Below the pieces are notes generated by a model. That model made no database searches, was not told where the DNA came from, and saw nothing but the letters and a program-made list of their open reading frames with translations. From Rhipidocladum racemiflorum (Eukaryota; Streptophyta; Magnoliopsida; Poales; Poaceae): a stretch of 64,000 nt of DNA. The position numbers were made by a program, and so were the translations under genes. The stretch spans positions 57,758,256 through 57,822,255 of the forward strand of contig CM070572.1 in assembly GCA_036346355.1 (NCBI GenBank), read 5' to 3'. Shown one piece after another: positions 1-11,354 of the stretch (position 1 is the first letter of the stretch; each line of letters begins with the position of its first letter).

Positions 1-19
1 AGCACCAAGACCTCCTGAG

Positions 20-2789
20 GTGCGAGTTGGACAAAGACCCGAGTGTGCACTCGGGGGGCAGGGCGCAAACAATGAGAATTGGCCATGTCCGGCTGCACCA
101 CAAGCCGACAATGTTAATTGGGCAGAACAAATTGCCAATGTTTTAAGAGAACAGTTCGGTCTACAACCCAGAGGGAGAGTGATCGGCTACAGGAAGCCGT
201 ACCCCGATTACATAGACCGAATGCCGTACCCCCACAACTTTAGGATACCAGACTTTGCTAAATTCTCAGGGGATGATTCTATTACCACGATTGAGCATAT
301 CGGACGGTTCATGGCTCAGTGTGGGGAGGCGGCACAGTCCGATGGGTTAAAAATTAGGTTGTTTCCTTTGTCGTTATCTGGCACTGCATTCACTTGGTTC
401 ACGAATCTACCACCTAATTCAGTTCATATATGGAATGATTTAGAAAGCCGATTCCATGAGTACTTCTTTTCGGGAACTATGGAGCTCAGGATTTACGATC
501 TTAGTTGATCCGGCCAATACTGGCGAATCGGTCTCGATTATATCAAGAGATTTCGGGGCGTACGAATAGGTGCTACAGTGTAACATTGCCCGACGATCAA
601 TTGGCCGACCTAGCATTCCAAGGGTTAATCCCTCCATTAAAAGAGAAGTTGTCAGGCCAGGAGTTCCCCGACTTAGGCCACCTACTCCATCGCGTATCGA
701 CACATGAAAGCCGATATGCAGAGAGCAAAGGGTTTAAAGATAGGTTTAGGACAAACGGCAATGAAAAGGCCAAAGTAAACATGGTAGATTACGATTCGGG
801 CGACACCTCCGACGAAGCAGAAGTAAACATAGCCGAGTGGGCCAAAGGTTCCAAAAAACCACTCGTCTGCTTCTCGCTAGGCCGACAAAGAATAAGGCGG
901 AAGTCAAGTATTCATATGATGTTTCAAAATGCGACAAAATATTTGATTTATTACTACAAGAAAAACTCATAAGGTTACCAGAAGGGCATATCATACCATC
1001 GGCCGAGGAAATTAAAAAACGAAGGTATTGCAAATGGCATCATTCGTTCTCTCATAACACTAACGATTGCAATATTTTTCGACAACAGATCCAATCGGCC
1101 ATCGCCGATGGCAGGTTAAAGTTTGCAGAAGAGTCGGCTATGCAGATAGATATGGGCCCTTTTCAGGTCAACATGGTTCAATGTTCACGGAAAGAAAAGA
1201 GGCCTGCGGAAGAGGATAAGCCGACTAAGGGAATTGTATCACGAGACGAGACAGTGCAGATCACTGTCGGTTCTATACAAATAGAAGCCGATAAAAATGG
1301 ACAAAACTCAAGAACGGTGAAACCAAGAGGGGACTTAGAGGTCGGTAAATGGTATCGAGCTGAGAAGGCTCCAAGAAGAGCCGATTTCAAACCAAAGCCG
1401 ACTTTCTCGCAACTCCTGGGGAAATATGAAAGGATAAGTCAAAAGTATAACCCTCCACACCACCAGGGTTTTCACCGATCAGGACAAAGGAGGGACGAAC
1501 GTTGGCGGCCAGATGTGCCACATCGGCCGATTACAGAGGAAGAGAAACATCGGCAATGTCCTTTTTGGCAGTTTTGCTGGGAAAGAGGGATGACCTTACC
1601 AACAGTTGTATCTTGTCCTATGCAACACTCGTCTACATGTCGGCCAAACCAATCTGTAAAAGACAGGTTGTCCAGACCGATACGCGATCGTCCGGAAGTA
1701 AGGAGCAGAAGGCCGATCTATGAAAGGTTGTCAACATCAGAACAAGGCGAATCCTCCCAAAGTCAGGAGTTATCGGCTAACGCAAGAAGGATGGAATCTG
1801 ACAGCGAAATAGGCAATTTAGCTGGAAAGATAAGAAAGCCGATAGAACCCAGGCCTAGATGGTGCCCGTCGGGTCTCAGCAAGTCGCAACGCAGAAGGCT
1901 TCAGCGATTAAAAACACAAGAAGAAAGGGAAGCCGAAAAGGAGAGTGAGAGGGATCGGACGTTTAATAAGTTAAGACCGGTACCGATTTTGAAAAAGGAG
2001 TGGAGAAAGAAGGAACAGACCGATAGTGATTCAGATCAATCGGTTCAATCCAGTTCTCCGATGATCCGAGATGATACGCCACCAATGGATATAAACATGG
2101 TATTCACTTTACCTGCCGAGTTCAGAACCGAAGAATCGGCTGAAGAAGTGTTCGCCCAGTTGTGCCTCGGAGCACCAGACGCTGTGTTTGAAAAACCACA
2201 AGACATGCATCGGCATTTGAAACCATTGTATCTAAAGGGATTTATTAATGGCCGACCAATATCCCGTATGTTGGTCGATGGCGGGGCAACGGTCAATCTG
2301 ATGCCGTTAAGTACTTTCAGAAAGCTGGGAAAAGCCGACGAAGACTTAATCAAGACCAACATGGTGCTAAATGACTTCACCGGAGACCCAACTGAGGCTA
2401 AAGGCGTAATGGTGTCAGAACTGACAGTCGGTAATAAAACTTTGCCGACTGCGTTTTTTGTAATTGAAGCTAAAGGCAATTACAGCGTACTCCTTGGGCG
2501 GGACTGGATCCATGCTAACTGTTGTATACCATCAACTATGCACCAGAAGCTGGTGCAATGGAACGATGATACAGTAGAAATCGTACCAGCCGACACATCG
2601 GCTCATATCGCCATGGCTAGCCCTGACACCAATTGGCCACACGAAGAGGCTGAATGCATATCAGGAAAAGCCTTGGACAATTGCGATTTTATCTGTGTTG
2701 AGAAATCAGGATTCAAGCCGATCAGCGTTAAACCCAATACGTTTGATCGGACAGACGAAGTGATAAGAAGATGGAGCGCAAGACAATAG
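20..2789 (+). pseudogene. Gag-protease region, frameshifted
   Basis: Codes for the capsid precursor and aspartic protease that builds and matures the cytoplasmic particle. The first frame (20-508) holds the gag core, including the stretch ending FTWFTNLPPNSVHIWNDLE. Frame changes occur near 505 and between about 840 and 960; the third frame (to 2789) is long and open. A zinc-knuckle-like set CKWHHSFSHNTNDC lies at 1029-1070, a Cys/His spacing unlike the usual CCHC. The protease core is at about 2220-2560, with active-site LVDGGATVNLM at about 2271 and the later LLGRDWI. The DGG form instead of DSG/DTG is common in plant gypsy elements. The true start may lie upstream of the window. Confidence 0.8.
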
Positions 2790-4780
2790 CAAAACTACAG
2801 GAGAAAGCAAGGAGCTATCGGCAGGAAGAATACGAAGAAGCTGTTGATGATTTTGAAGAAGAAAGAAAGGGGTTAGGATTTACTTCTGCCGATTCGCTTG
2901 AAGAGATCGATATTGGGGAAGGGGATAGCAAAAGACCAACGTTTGTAAGTGCTAAATTAGAACCCAGTTATAAAGCAAAGTTGGTCGAAATACTCAAGGA
3001 ATATAAGGATTGCTTTGCATGGGAGTATTATGAAATGCCAGGTTTAAGCCACTAGTTGAACATCTACGCCTATAAAACCTGGATATCGGCCGCTCAAACA
3101 AGTACCTAGGCGGTTTAACCCTACGTTGTATGACGCTATAAAGGAAGAAGTAGGACGATTGCTAGAGGCGAAATTTATCCGGCCTTGCCGATACGCTGAG
3201 TGGGTCTCAAACATCGTCCCTGTGAAGAAGAAAAACGGCAAACTTAGGGTATGTGTTGATTTTAGAGATTTGAACAAAGCTACGCCAAAAGACGAGTACC
3301 CAATGCCCATAGCCGATATGCTTATCGATGCTGCGTCTGGGAATAACATCATAAGCTTTTTGGGACGGAACGCCGGATACAATCAGATATTCATGGCCGG
3401 CCGATATACACAAAACGGCTTTCGGATGTCCGGGGCTTTAGGGCTATATGAATGGAAAGTTATGACCTTCGGTTTAAAAATGCCGAGCTACTTATCAACG
3501 TGCTATGAACCATATTTTCCATGATTTGATCGGCAATCTTGTGGAAATATACATTGACGACGTAGTGGTAAAATCCAAAGAAGGCGGCAACATTTAGCCG
3601 ATCTGAGGAAAATGTTCGAAAGCACAAGGTTACATGGGTTAAAAATGAACCCTCTCAAATGTGCTTTCGGAGTATCGGTGGACAATTTCTTGGGTTTACT
3701 GATTGCATGAAGGAGGGATTGAAGTAAACCCAACCAAAGTGAAAGCCATAGCCGATACTAAACCGCCGACAAGTAAAAGGAGTTGCGGTGTTGATTGGGA
3801 AAATCAATTACTTGCGACGTTTTATCTCAAACTTGTCAGGACGTATTCGGGCCTTCACACCACTGCTGAAAATTAAAGATAACCAAGAGTTTAAGTGGGA
3901 AGCCGATCAGCAAAAGGCCTTCGACGACATAAAGGGTTATCTGATGAGTCCACCAAGATTGACCGCGACCAAACACGGTGATACCTTTTAGACTATATAT
4001 ATCGGTGAAGGTGATTCGATTGGAGCAGCTTTTAACACAAGAAGCCGATAGGAAGGAACGAGCAATATATTACTTAAGCCGACGTCTTCTAAATGCGAAA
4101 CCAGGTATCCCTTTGTAGAAAAATTATGCCTGTCATGGTACTTTGCTTGCACCAAGTTAAGACATTATATACTGGCGTCCAAATGCGTCATAATATGCAA
4201 AACCGATATAGTAAAATACATATTATCGGCGCCAATTCTACGAGGCCGACTTGGTAAATGGGCATACGCCTAACAGAGTTTGAGTTATCCTATGAATCGA
4301 CTAACTGTGAAAGGACAAGCTGTGGCCGATTTTATCACAGTGGAGTGAAACAATAGTAGGAACAACTAGTGTAACTCCTTGGCATTGTATTTTGATGGGT
4401 CTGTTTGCCAAGAAGGCGAAGGCATCGGTGTGGTATTAGTTTCACCTAGAAAGCAGGAGTATGACTTCATGTATCGGCTAAATAGCCGATGTTCAAATAA
4501 TCAAGCGAATCACGAAGCATTACTAAGGGTCTACAAGCTGTTAGATAGCATCGAGTGAGAGACGTCGAAGCTTTCGGGATTCGATGTTAATTGTACAAAG
4601 AAGTCGAGGAGAATACTGATGCAATGATGATGCACTAACCCAAAGACTTGCATCAATGCCTCCAGATCATCGAGATATTCACTACATTTTCCATAAAACA
4701 TATCCCAGAAAAGCTAATGATAAAGCAAACCGATTGGCACAAAGTGCATCAGGGTACAAGATTGAAAGCCGACAAGGACC
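2771..4780 (+). pseudogene. Reverse transcriptase-RNase H region, broken
   Basis: Copies the element RNA into DNA. The frame overlaps the end of the gag-protease frame by about 19 bases. 2771-3055 is the RT entry region, ending in a stop; 3126-3524 holds fingers and palm (VDFRDLNKATPKDEYPMP); the catalytic YIDD is readable at 3550-3561 in another frame; 3788-3991 is the RT-RNase H connection (YLRRFISNLSGRI). A second RNase H-like start, YFDGS, is at 4388-4402, and an RNase H tail, RKANDKANRLAQSASG, near 4700-4760. Sequence 3995-4650 contains many stops. No continuous enzyme could be made from this copy. Confidence 0.8.
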
Positions 4781-4795
4781 AATCGAGCTAAACGT

Positions 4796-5854
4796 TTGGC
4801 CGGTTCTCTGTGTCCACCCCGTCGACTGGAGAACAGAGATAAGGGATTATTTGTCAGATCCACTAAGCCGATCGAGCAAAAGGTCAGGCGCAAAGCACTC
4901 AAATATGTTCTACTAGAAGACGTATTGTACTTTCGGACTATGGAAGGTTTGTTATTAAGATGTCTGGGAACCGAGGAAGCCAAAGTGGCAATGGGTGAAG
5001 TTCATGAAGGCATTTGTGGGTCACATCAATCGGCTCGTAAGATGAAATGGGTACTGAGACGAACAGGATATTTTTGGCCGACGATGTTAGAAGATTGCTT
5101 CAAATATTATAGAGGATGCCAAACGTGTCAAAAGTTTGGTAACATACTGAAAGACCAAAGATCGGCTTTACATCCGATCGTCAAGCCATGGCCGTTTAGA
5201 GGATGGGGTATAGACATAATCGGCCAGATATTTCCGTCATCCAGCAAAGGACATAAATTCATCCTTGCAGCCACGGATTATTTCTCAAAATGGGTTGAGG
5301 CTGTGCCACTCAAGAAGGTTACTGGTAAAGAACTAATCGACTTTGTAAACAAACACATCGTCCATCGGTTTGGGATTCCACAGACAATCACTACTGATCA
5401 GGGTACTGTGTTCATGTCCAATGAATTCAAAGGGTTTGCAGAAAGTCTTGGGATAAAATTACTCAACTCCTCCCCTTACTATGCTCAGGCCAACGGACAG
5501 GCCGAATCGTCGAACAAAACATTGATAAAGCTGATAAAAAGAAAAATTGAGGAAAAGCCAAGGAGATGGCATTCGACGCTATCAGAGGCTTTATGGGCTT
5601 ATCGGCTATCTTATCACGGAACAACTAAATTGTCACCCTTTCAGTTGGTATACGGACAAGAAGCCGTTTTGCCCGTTGAAATCAACATCGGCTCAATAAG
5701 GCTACACGAGCAAGATAAGGTATCAGCCGATGAATACAAACAGGCGATGCTGGACAATCTAGATGATTTGGCTGAACTAAGGCTAGTCACGCTAGATCGG
5801 CTTAAAAGAACAAAGAGATTGTTGCCAGGTCGCATAATAAAAAGTGATTGTTAA
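4796..5854 (+). CDS. Integrase, zinc-binding and DDE core domains
   Basis: An open frame of 352 codons, the best preserved part of this pol. It shows the HHCC zinc-binding domain (EVHEGICGSHQSARK, then CQTCQKF) and the catalytic triad: Asp in GIDIIGQIF, Asp in TTDQGTVF and Glu in YYAQANGQAESSNK. The spacing fits the DD35E retroviral integrase fold. After the stop, the C-terminal domain can still be read at about 5860-5970 (FGKWSPTWEGPYKI), so the last part has been cut off by a nonsense or frame change. It would normally be released from a polyprotein, so the start given is only the first ATG of the open frame. Confidence 0.85.
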   Translation: MAGSLCPPRRLENRDKGLFVRSTKPIEQKVRRKALKYVLLEDVLYFRTMEGLLLRCLGTEEAKVAMGEVHEGICGSHQSARKMKWVLRRTGYFWPTMLEDCFKYYRGCQTCQKFGNILKDQRSALHPIVKPWPFRGWGIDIIGQIFPSSSKGHKFILAATDYFSKWVEAVPLKKVTGKELIDFVNKHIVHRFGIPQTITTDQGTVFMSNEFKGFAESLGIKLLNSSPYYAQANGQAESSNKTLIKLIKRKIEEKPRRWHSTLSEALWAYRLSYHGTTKLSPFQLVYGQEAVLPVEINIGSIRLHEQDKVSADEYKQAMLDNLDDLAELRLVTLDRLKRTKRLLPGRIIKSDC

Positions 5855-7170
5855 GTCATTCATCCAAGCCGATTTAGTATGGAAAACCGTGTTGCCGATT
5901 GGGTCTAGGGATAATCGATTCGGCAAATGGTCTCCGACATGGGAAGGACCTTATAAGATCAATCGTAGGTTGACGGAAATTCATATATACCGGAATCATT
6001 AGAAGGGTTCGTCCTACCTAAAGCAATCAATGGAAAGTATCTCAAGGCATATCACCCAAGCATCCGGGTCGGGTCCTAACTATAGAGGTGAAGGCATCAG
6101 GATCAATGACAAGCACATGCATATAAAATTGGTCATCTGGTAGGCCAAGTCGGTTTGAAACATCCATCCACAGATTAAAGGTTTACAAAATCGGATGCAC
6201 ACCGATCAAGCAAGATTTCAAAAGGCATCTCAAGTTTAAAGCAATATTACAGAGGTTGGCCACAACTAATCAAGAAGTTAAAGACTAGTGTAGACCCGAC
6301 CGGCAAATGGGCTCCCAAAGCCGATAGTGCCGCCGCTGCCCTTCCGATGGTAGCTTGAATGCCGTCTATCAATTGTTGATCAGCTCTTTGCATCACCCGG
6401 ACTGGACTATCTTGGCCGATTGGCTCTTAACTTTGGCAAAACTTCGCCAATTTGTCGCCTTCGAGACGCTAGTGAAGATGTCGCATCTGCAATGCCGATT
6501 TGGCAATCTGCAAGTTCTCTTGTAACCAAGGCCATTTGTTCTTCAAGTTTTTCTTGGATGACTCCGGCTCACGGGCCTTAGCTTTGGCCGATTTCAGCAT
6601 AGCAAAGACCCTGGTCAAAAGCACCCTTTCGAGATTTAGCATCCGCTATAAGTTTGTCCAGAATCTCTTGGTCGGCTTGCTGGGCCTTCCTCTGCTCAAG
6701 TCCGGTTTTGGCCGATTCTACGTCTAGCCGAGCGATCATCCGGATGGCACACTTCTAGCAAAGCATTCATGGTCGCAGGGGAAGGTCGGCTTGCATGGCC
6801 GCCATAGCGTTCCTCAAGGGCCGAGTGTTGGCCGTAAGAGCTGCCTGGCTGCATCACTGGCCCAGAGACGATTGAGTCGCTCCTGCATACCCGGCTCAGC
6901 GGTAACGGCAGCCGATGCTGGCGCAGAAGCTGCTATTATGCGCTGGATGTCGGCTGGGTAGTCATCGGTGGCTAGCACTTCCGGATCGTCGAGCTCGTCC
7001 AGAGTGAAGCCCAACAAATCGGCGAATCGCTTGATAGCGCCTGGGGTCGTGGATCGGAGATCTCGATAGTCTGTTGCGATATGGCCGGCAATGGAGCGGA
7101 GTGGAGGGATAGCCGATGTAGCACCTTGGAAATCGGCTATAACTCCCGCCACTTGAACTGACGGAGATTG

Positions 7171-7243
7171 CTAGGGATTCAAGAGAATAAAATCAGCAAT
7201 ATGAAAAAATGATATTGAGCAAAGAATAAAGAATAAAACTTAC
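7171..7243 (-). other. Predicted intron 3 of the antisense gene
   Basis: Donor GAT|GTAAGTTTT, a T-rich tract, and acceptor CCCTAG|CAATC; 73 bases, phase 0. Removal joins SATD to QSPSVQVAGVIADF in the same frame. Base composition drops to AT-rich inside, as in plant introns. Confidence 0.75.
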
Positions 7244-7326
7244 ATCAGTAGCTGAGTGCTCTGGAGAGCCATCAGGTTGCCGCCTCACAGGTCTGGGTGA
7301 GCGCCTGGCCGACTTCTTCCTCCTCT

Positions 7327-7393
7327 CTGCAGTGTTTTCGAGTTAGCAATTGTCAAAGCAAGGGGCATGTTAGCCGATATGCAAAAGACTTAC
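7327..7393 (-). other. Predicted intron 2 of the antisense gene
   Basis: Donor CCAA|GTAAGTC, a branch-like TGCTAAC, and acceptor ACTGCAG|AGAGG; 67 bases, phase 1. The split codon A|AG restores a lysine and keeps the frame open into the basic stretch PKRRKKSARRSP. Confidence 0.75.
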
Positions 7394-7556
7394 TTGGAGC
7401 ACGCTGGCGAGCTAAGTCCGTTAAAGAGGGAGCTTGAATATCCAAGTTTCCTGAAGTATACCCAGTGGTGCCAACAGATTGACCTGGACGTCGTTGTCGG
7501 CTACTACTGGCAGAAACATGGGGATCGGTTGATGGCTCACCAGCACCCGTACCGAC

Positions 7557-7631
7557 CTGGAAAGATCAAAGGCATTCTAAATAAAAGCCGACAGCAAGTG
7601 TAAAAGCAGAGGGATATAAAAACAACGGTAC
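7557..7631 (-). other. Predicted intron 1 of the antisense gene
   Basis: Donor GAG|GTACCG and acceptor TTTCCAG|GTCGG on the minus strand, 75 bases, phase 0. Removing it joins the Glu of the upstream SSVAVE stretch to the next open frame. Without removal the upstream frame ends within the intron. Confidence 0.65.
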
Positions 7632-9255
7632 CTCTACAGCTACTGAAGAGTCGCTATAACCCGAGCTTGTGCTGGACCCGGAAACTACCGTCGGCTCATG
7701 AAAGTCGGGAAGGAATAAGTGAATTATAGCCGACGGAGTCCTGTCCATTAGTATGGCTTCTGATATTCTAGTCCACCACTGCGAGAACGCAATGACCGAC
7801 GGAATTAAGAACAAAATGTGGCGTTGAGAGGATTTGCAACCCATCGGCTACTTCAAGGATGATCTCGGCGACCTTTGTTGGTCACTCGGGCTCGGGGCTC
7901 GACACAAGATAGTAGGGGAAAGATGGAATGGTTTGCCCAAAGCCTAATTGACGAGCGTAAACCGAAGGGTGGTAAAACTCGTAAGGCAATTTGAAATGTT
8001 CGGTTGCGGGTATTCAAGCCGACATGAAAAATGCAAGGAGTGAGGATGATTTTGTACAAATCTAGGGTAGATTGGGGCATCGAGGAACTATCAGAATCAA
8101 GGTGAAGGAATGTTGGGTGTGGGCAATCGGCTACATCGGTATATCGGAAAAAGTCTTGTTGGCCGAAGGAAGCCCTATCTAAGGAAAGGAAGAAACTGAG
8201 GTATTTGTGCAAGCCGATCGAGTCCATTTTTAGCTCTCCGGCCGAAGACATGATAAACCTCTCGCCATAGGATCGGCTAGCTCTATACTGTGGAATGACA
8301 TGCTCTGGGTAATCCTCCCGAGGGAAAGTTGAGCTACCAGAGGGTTCGGATAAAATAGATCGGCTAAACATACAATGAAGCCATGTTTGGACGAACCAAA
8401 GAGGACCTCCTATATTACCAACGACATGTTTGGCAAAACCGGAAAAGAGTCGGCTACGAATTACGTACATCATTTGAAATACTGCCCCGAGGAACATCTT
8501 GCCAAGGGAAAGCCGATGACCCTCCAGCAGACGTTCCGCTACTAACTGAAAAGTTTGGGTAGGGCCAAGGGAAGCACCACAGAAAAGATATCGGTCTAAC
8601 CAAAGATTGAGAAAAGCGACGTGCTCTTCAGCCGATACTGGACCAGTGACCCTATTGTTATTTTGGATGTATCTATGCCAACCTTCGCCTTTTGCGGATT
8701 AATTTGAAAGAAGGTTTTCCATTGAAAGCCGATAATCGGTCCCCGTCTGGCCTAAGGCAAAGACAATTGGGCCACATCTAGCAGAGTAGGGCCGATTGGG
8801 CCGACGGAATAAAAAGGCGTTGAAAGAATCCGACCAAAAATAACATGCCGCAGCTACCAAAGGTTCATTGGCTTCAGGGTCGGCTAGACTCAAAGATAGA
8901 GACTCGGCTATACCCATCCTCTCCCATTCTACCCTCTTTTGAGCCGATACCCTAATAAACCAAGATCTCCATCCTTTTAGGCTAGTGGGCCATGCCCTAA
9001 AACTTTTTCCCACTCGAAACATTGTACCCAAAGTAGATAGAGGGAGTCTAGGGATCTCGGTATTGATGACTGTGTCTGCCGACATACTACCTATCGGTCC
9101 TAAGTAGAATTGATTGGAACTTTGAGGAATCGGGATGAATACCTGTGAAGGGTCCATGTCAGCCGATTCTGAAAGAACAAAGAGAGGATGACAAGAGCCG
9201 ATGGTGCCTGATCCGAGAGCTTGAAAGCGTGAAAATGACCGTGGGGGGGACCCCA

Positions 9256-9263
9256 TATTTATA
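9256..9263 (-). promoter_or_regulatory. TATA box of the antisense gene
   Basis: TATAAATA on the minus strand, about 100 bases upstream of the ATG at 9157 and about 180 bases inside the 3' LTR border. This spacing fits a plant promoter with a 5' leader of roughly 70 bases. It suggests that the antisense gene carries its own promoter. Confidence 0.55.
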
Positions 9264-9425
9264 CCGCGATGAAAGAAGGCGAGCAGGCGGGAGCAGTTGT
9301 TGCATTAAAAACGCACCGAGGACATTGCGGCGCTATTAATGGGGAAGTTACCGAGATGAATCCTAAACGACAAGCCGATCACGGAAAAGACGAAGGGATT
9401 TTTGAAAGATAACAAGTTACCTTTC

Positions 9426-9441
9426 AAAAATGGGGGGCATA
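9426..9441 (+). other. Polypurine tract region
   Basis: The run AAAAATGGGGGGCATA lies directly before the TG that starts the LTR and fits the plus-strand DNA priming site of an LTR retrotransposon. Confidence 0.65.
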
Positions 9442-10060
9442 TGTTTGCACCAAAATTCGATGTGTGTTGGAATCAGTCCAAGACAGAGGAGATGTGGAAA
9501 AGAAATCGGTAAACAAATCAGAGAAGGAAACCGTTTCTAAAAGGGAAGGAAATCAGATAAAAGGCCGATACGGATAAAAGCACCGTATCCATACACAACT
9601 CGGATCGGTCAGGCGTGTTATAAAAGGAGGAGGGCGTCAAGCACAACAGACACACAATCAAAATCCAACAACACACATCTACTTTTTACAAGCTTTTCTT
9701 TTACATTGTTTTAGCCTCATAGATCTCTCTGCAAGTCGACGGAATCAACATAGTTGCGCATCGCCGATTGTTGATTTTAGCCGATTTCACCCAGGTTTGA
9801 TTTGCTTCGTTTTGTTGCGACGCCTTCCCGGCCGATTTTTACCTTGTATCCGGATCAATCAGAATCGGTTGATCTAGTTATCTCCTAATCGGTTCTTGCC
9901 GACTAGCGAAAAGCCGATAGATCCTTGTTTATCGGCTTCGGTCAAATTACAAATTCTACCTTGTCGATTTCAGGTCAAATCGACTGGCACGCTCTGCAAA
10001 CCCGGTGTTTGTCTTGTGTGTTCGAGGCCTAAAACCCCCTTCACGTTTTTGGCGCGAACA
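9442..10060 (+). repeat. 3' LTR of the Tat-like element
   Basis: About 619 bases from TGTTTGCACC to GGCGCGAACA, with TG and CA ends. A TATA box (TATAAAA, 9619-9625) is followed by an ACACAAC-rich leader start. The last 300 bases hold at least six GCCGA/TCGGC pentamers. The flanking five bases are GAGAT; the matching copy would be outside the window. Confidence 0.75.
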
Positions 10061-10957
10061 GAGATATATTAACTTCAAAACAAACGAATATATATCACTA
10101 TGTTTAAAGGTTGAGAGCTAAATTTCCTCGATGCATCCGCCTTCCAGTCCTCTCTTTCACATCGTAAGGGGAGAGGTCTGAAAATAAAACTTGCTATCCT
10201 AAATTTAAATTTAGATTGCAAAACAAAGACTCTTAAATTTAAAATCACACCCAAAAAAAAATTGTGCTATATTACATCAAAAAAAATCATGCAATCACAC
10301 GGCCAATAGGCTAGTTACCGATAAAGACCGACTAGATGCCGATGAAATCTCGTAGTCGCCACCACCTGTGGTGGATCGCCTACCCTCATCAAGCGAAAAG
10401 CTGGCGATCTGTGCCGGTTGGCGGAGATCTCGTCACGTGCTGGATACGTTGGTGTTGACATGTTCCTGGATCAGCCGCGATCGATCCCCACCGTGCGCTG
10501 TTCTGCCATTGAAGACCAGCACGCCACATGCGTTCCGACGGAGAGGTGCTTCTATGCTCTTCCTTTTTAAAGTTGAATAAATATTAAAGCATGAATGAAG
10601 GGTAGATGGAGATTACTTACCCCTTCATTTACTTCAAGATTTGTGTAACTTGTATTAGAATAAAGAGCATAGAAGCCGGATGAAAGCGGCACGAGCAACT
10701 TGCTCTACAACGCGCAGCAAACAAACGAGCAACGCGATTAGCTCTCATCGCATGGCTAGATCCCGAGTATACTGTGTTCTGATGTTGATCGTGCAGTGCC
10801 ACGATGGGATGGAGCCGTGTGTCGGTCGAAGGCGGCGCGCGGCTGGGCCTTGGCTGGTTAGTGGGCTGACGGCCTGACGAGAAGAGGCTTCACTGGGCTG
10901 GGTTAGGTAGGCATTGGTCCCTGCCTCCGTGGATACAACGATTATGCCTAATCTAAG
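10061..10957. other. No gene recognised
   Basis: AT-rich to 10320, then a GC-richer block (10320-10560 and 10680-10900) with short open frames that match nothing I recognise. It could be an old gene or transposon remnant. No target duplication or terminal repeat is visible. Confidence 0.4.
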
Positions 10958-11354
10958 GGCCTGTTTGGCAATAAAGTATTTTTATAGTTTCTAGGTAAAA
11001 CTACGGTTTTAGAAAATACCATAGTATTTTTTTGCTATAAAGTGTTTGGAAGCAACAAAAAAAACTCTATTTTGAAAACTATGGTATTGTTGATACCATG
11101 GTATTTTTGGAGTATCGAGAACTCCACTTAGAGTGGAGTTTTTGGCTTTTGGGGCTGGTGTAGAGAGAGAGACAGAGGTGTCAATACTTTGAAAATACCA
11201 TGCAAAAGACTTTGTAGCCAAACAGCTTGTAGTTTCAAGAAAAACCATGATTTCAATGGTGGTAGATGAAACCATGGTACTTATGCCAAAACAATTTCCA
11301 AACCATGGCTTTGTAATATCATGGTATTGAAAAACTTTGCTTCTAAACCGGGCC
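10958..11354. mobile_element. Tourist-like MITE
   Basis: 397 bases bounded by GGCCTGTTTGGCAATAAAGT and, inverted at the other end, GGCCCGGTTTAGAAGCAAAGT with its first bases aligned. The flanks are CTAA-G on the left and TAAG on the right, consistent with a TAA-type target duplication of PIF/Harbinger MITEs. The interior is AT-rich with repeated CCATGGTATT blocks and no coding capacity. Class call is by terminal sequence and size only. Confidence 0.6.

Larger units (their letters stand above)
6330..9157 (-). pseudogene. Antisense plant-mobile-domain-like gene with three introns, frameshifted
   Basis: Runs against the retrotransposon, between pol and the 3' LTR. The start at 9157 (MDPSQVFIPIPQ) lies about 100 bases downstream of a TATAAATA box. 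Plant-mobile-domain hallmarks follow: YFWSDSFNAFLF, GPTLLDVAQ, EEHVAFLNLWLDRYLFCG and NIGGPLWFVQTWLHCMF, spread over three frames, so about four frameshifts break the N-terminal half. From about 7772 down to 6814 one frame continues through three GT-AG introns (7557-7631, 7327-7393, 7171-7243), giving an Ala/Ser/Pro-rich part, a basic PKRRKKSARRSP stretch and a helical segment. A coiled-coil-like tail (GLEQRKAQQADQEILDKLI) continues with breaks to about 6330. Function unknown; this domain occurs in host genes and in transposons. Confidence 0.75.
1..10060 (+). mobile_element. Ty3/gypsy retrotransposon, Tat-like, 5' end outside window
   Basis: Seen: gag, aspartic protease, reverse transcriptase, RNase H and integrase remnants follow each other on the plus strand, then about 3 kb of antisense coding sequence, then one LTR at 9442-10060. 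Integrase after RNase H is the Ty3/gypsy order. Known: an extra antisense ORF between pol and the 3' LTR occurs in some Tat-lineage plant elements. The 5' LTR, primer binding site and leader lie left of base 1, so the target duplication cannot be tested. Gag and pol carry several frameshifts and stops, so the copy is not autonomous. The pentamer GCCGA/TCGGC is strongly over-represented on both strands throughout. Lineage assignment is inference. Confidence 0.85.
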
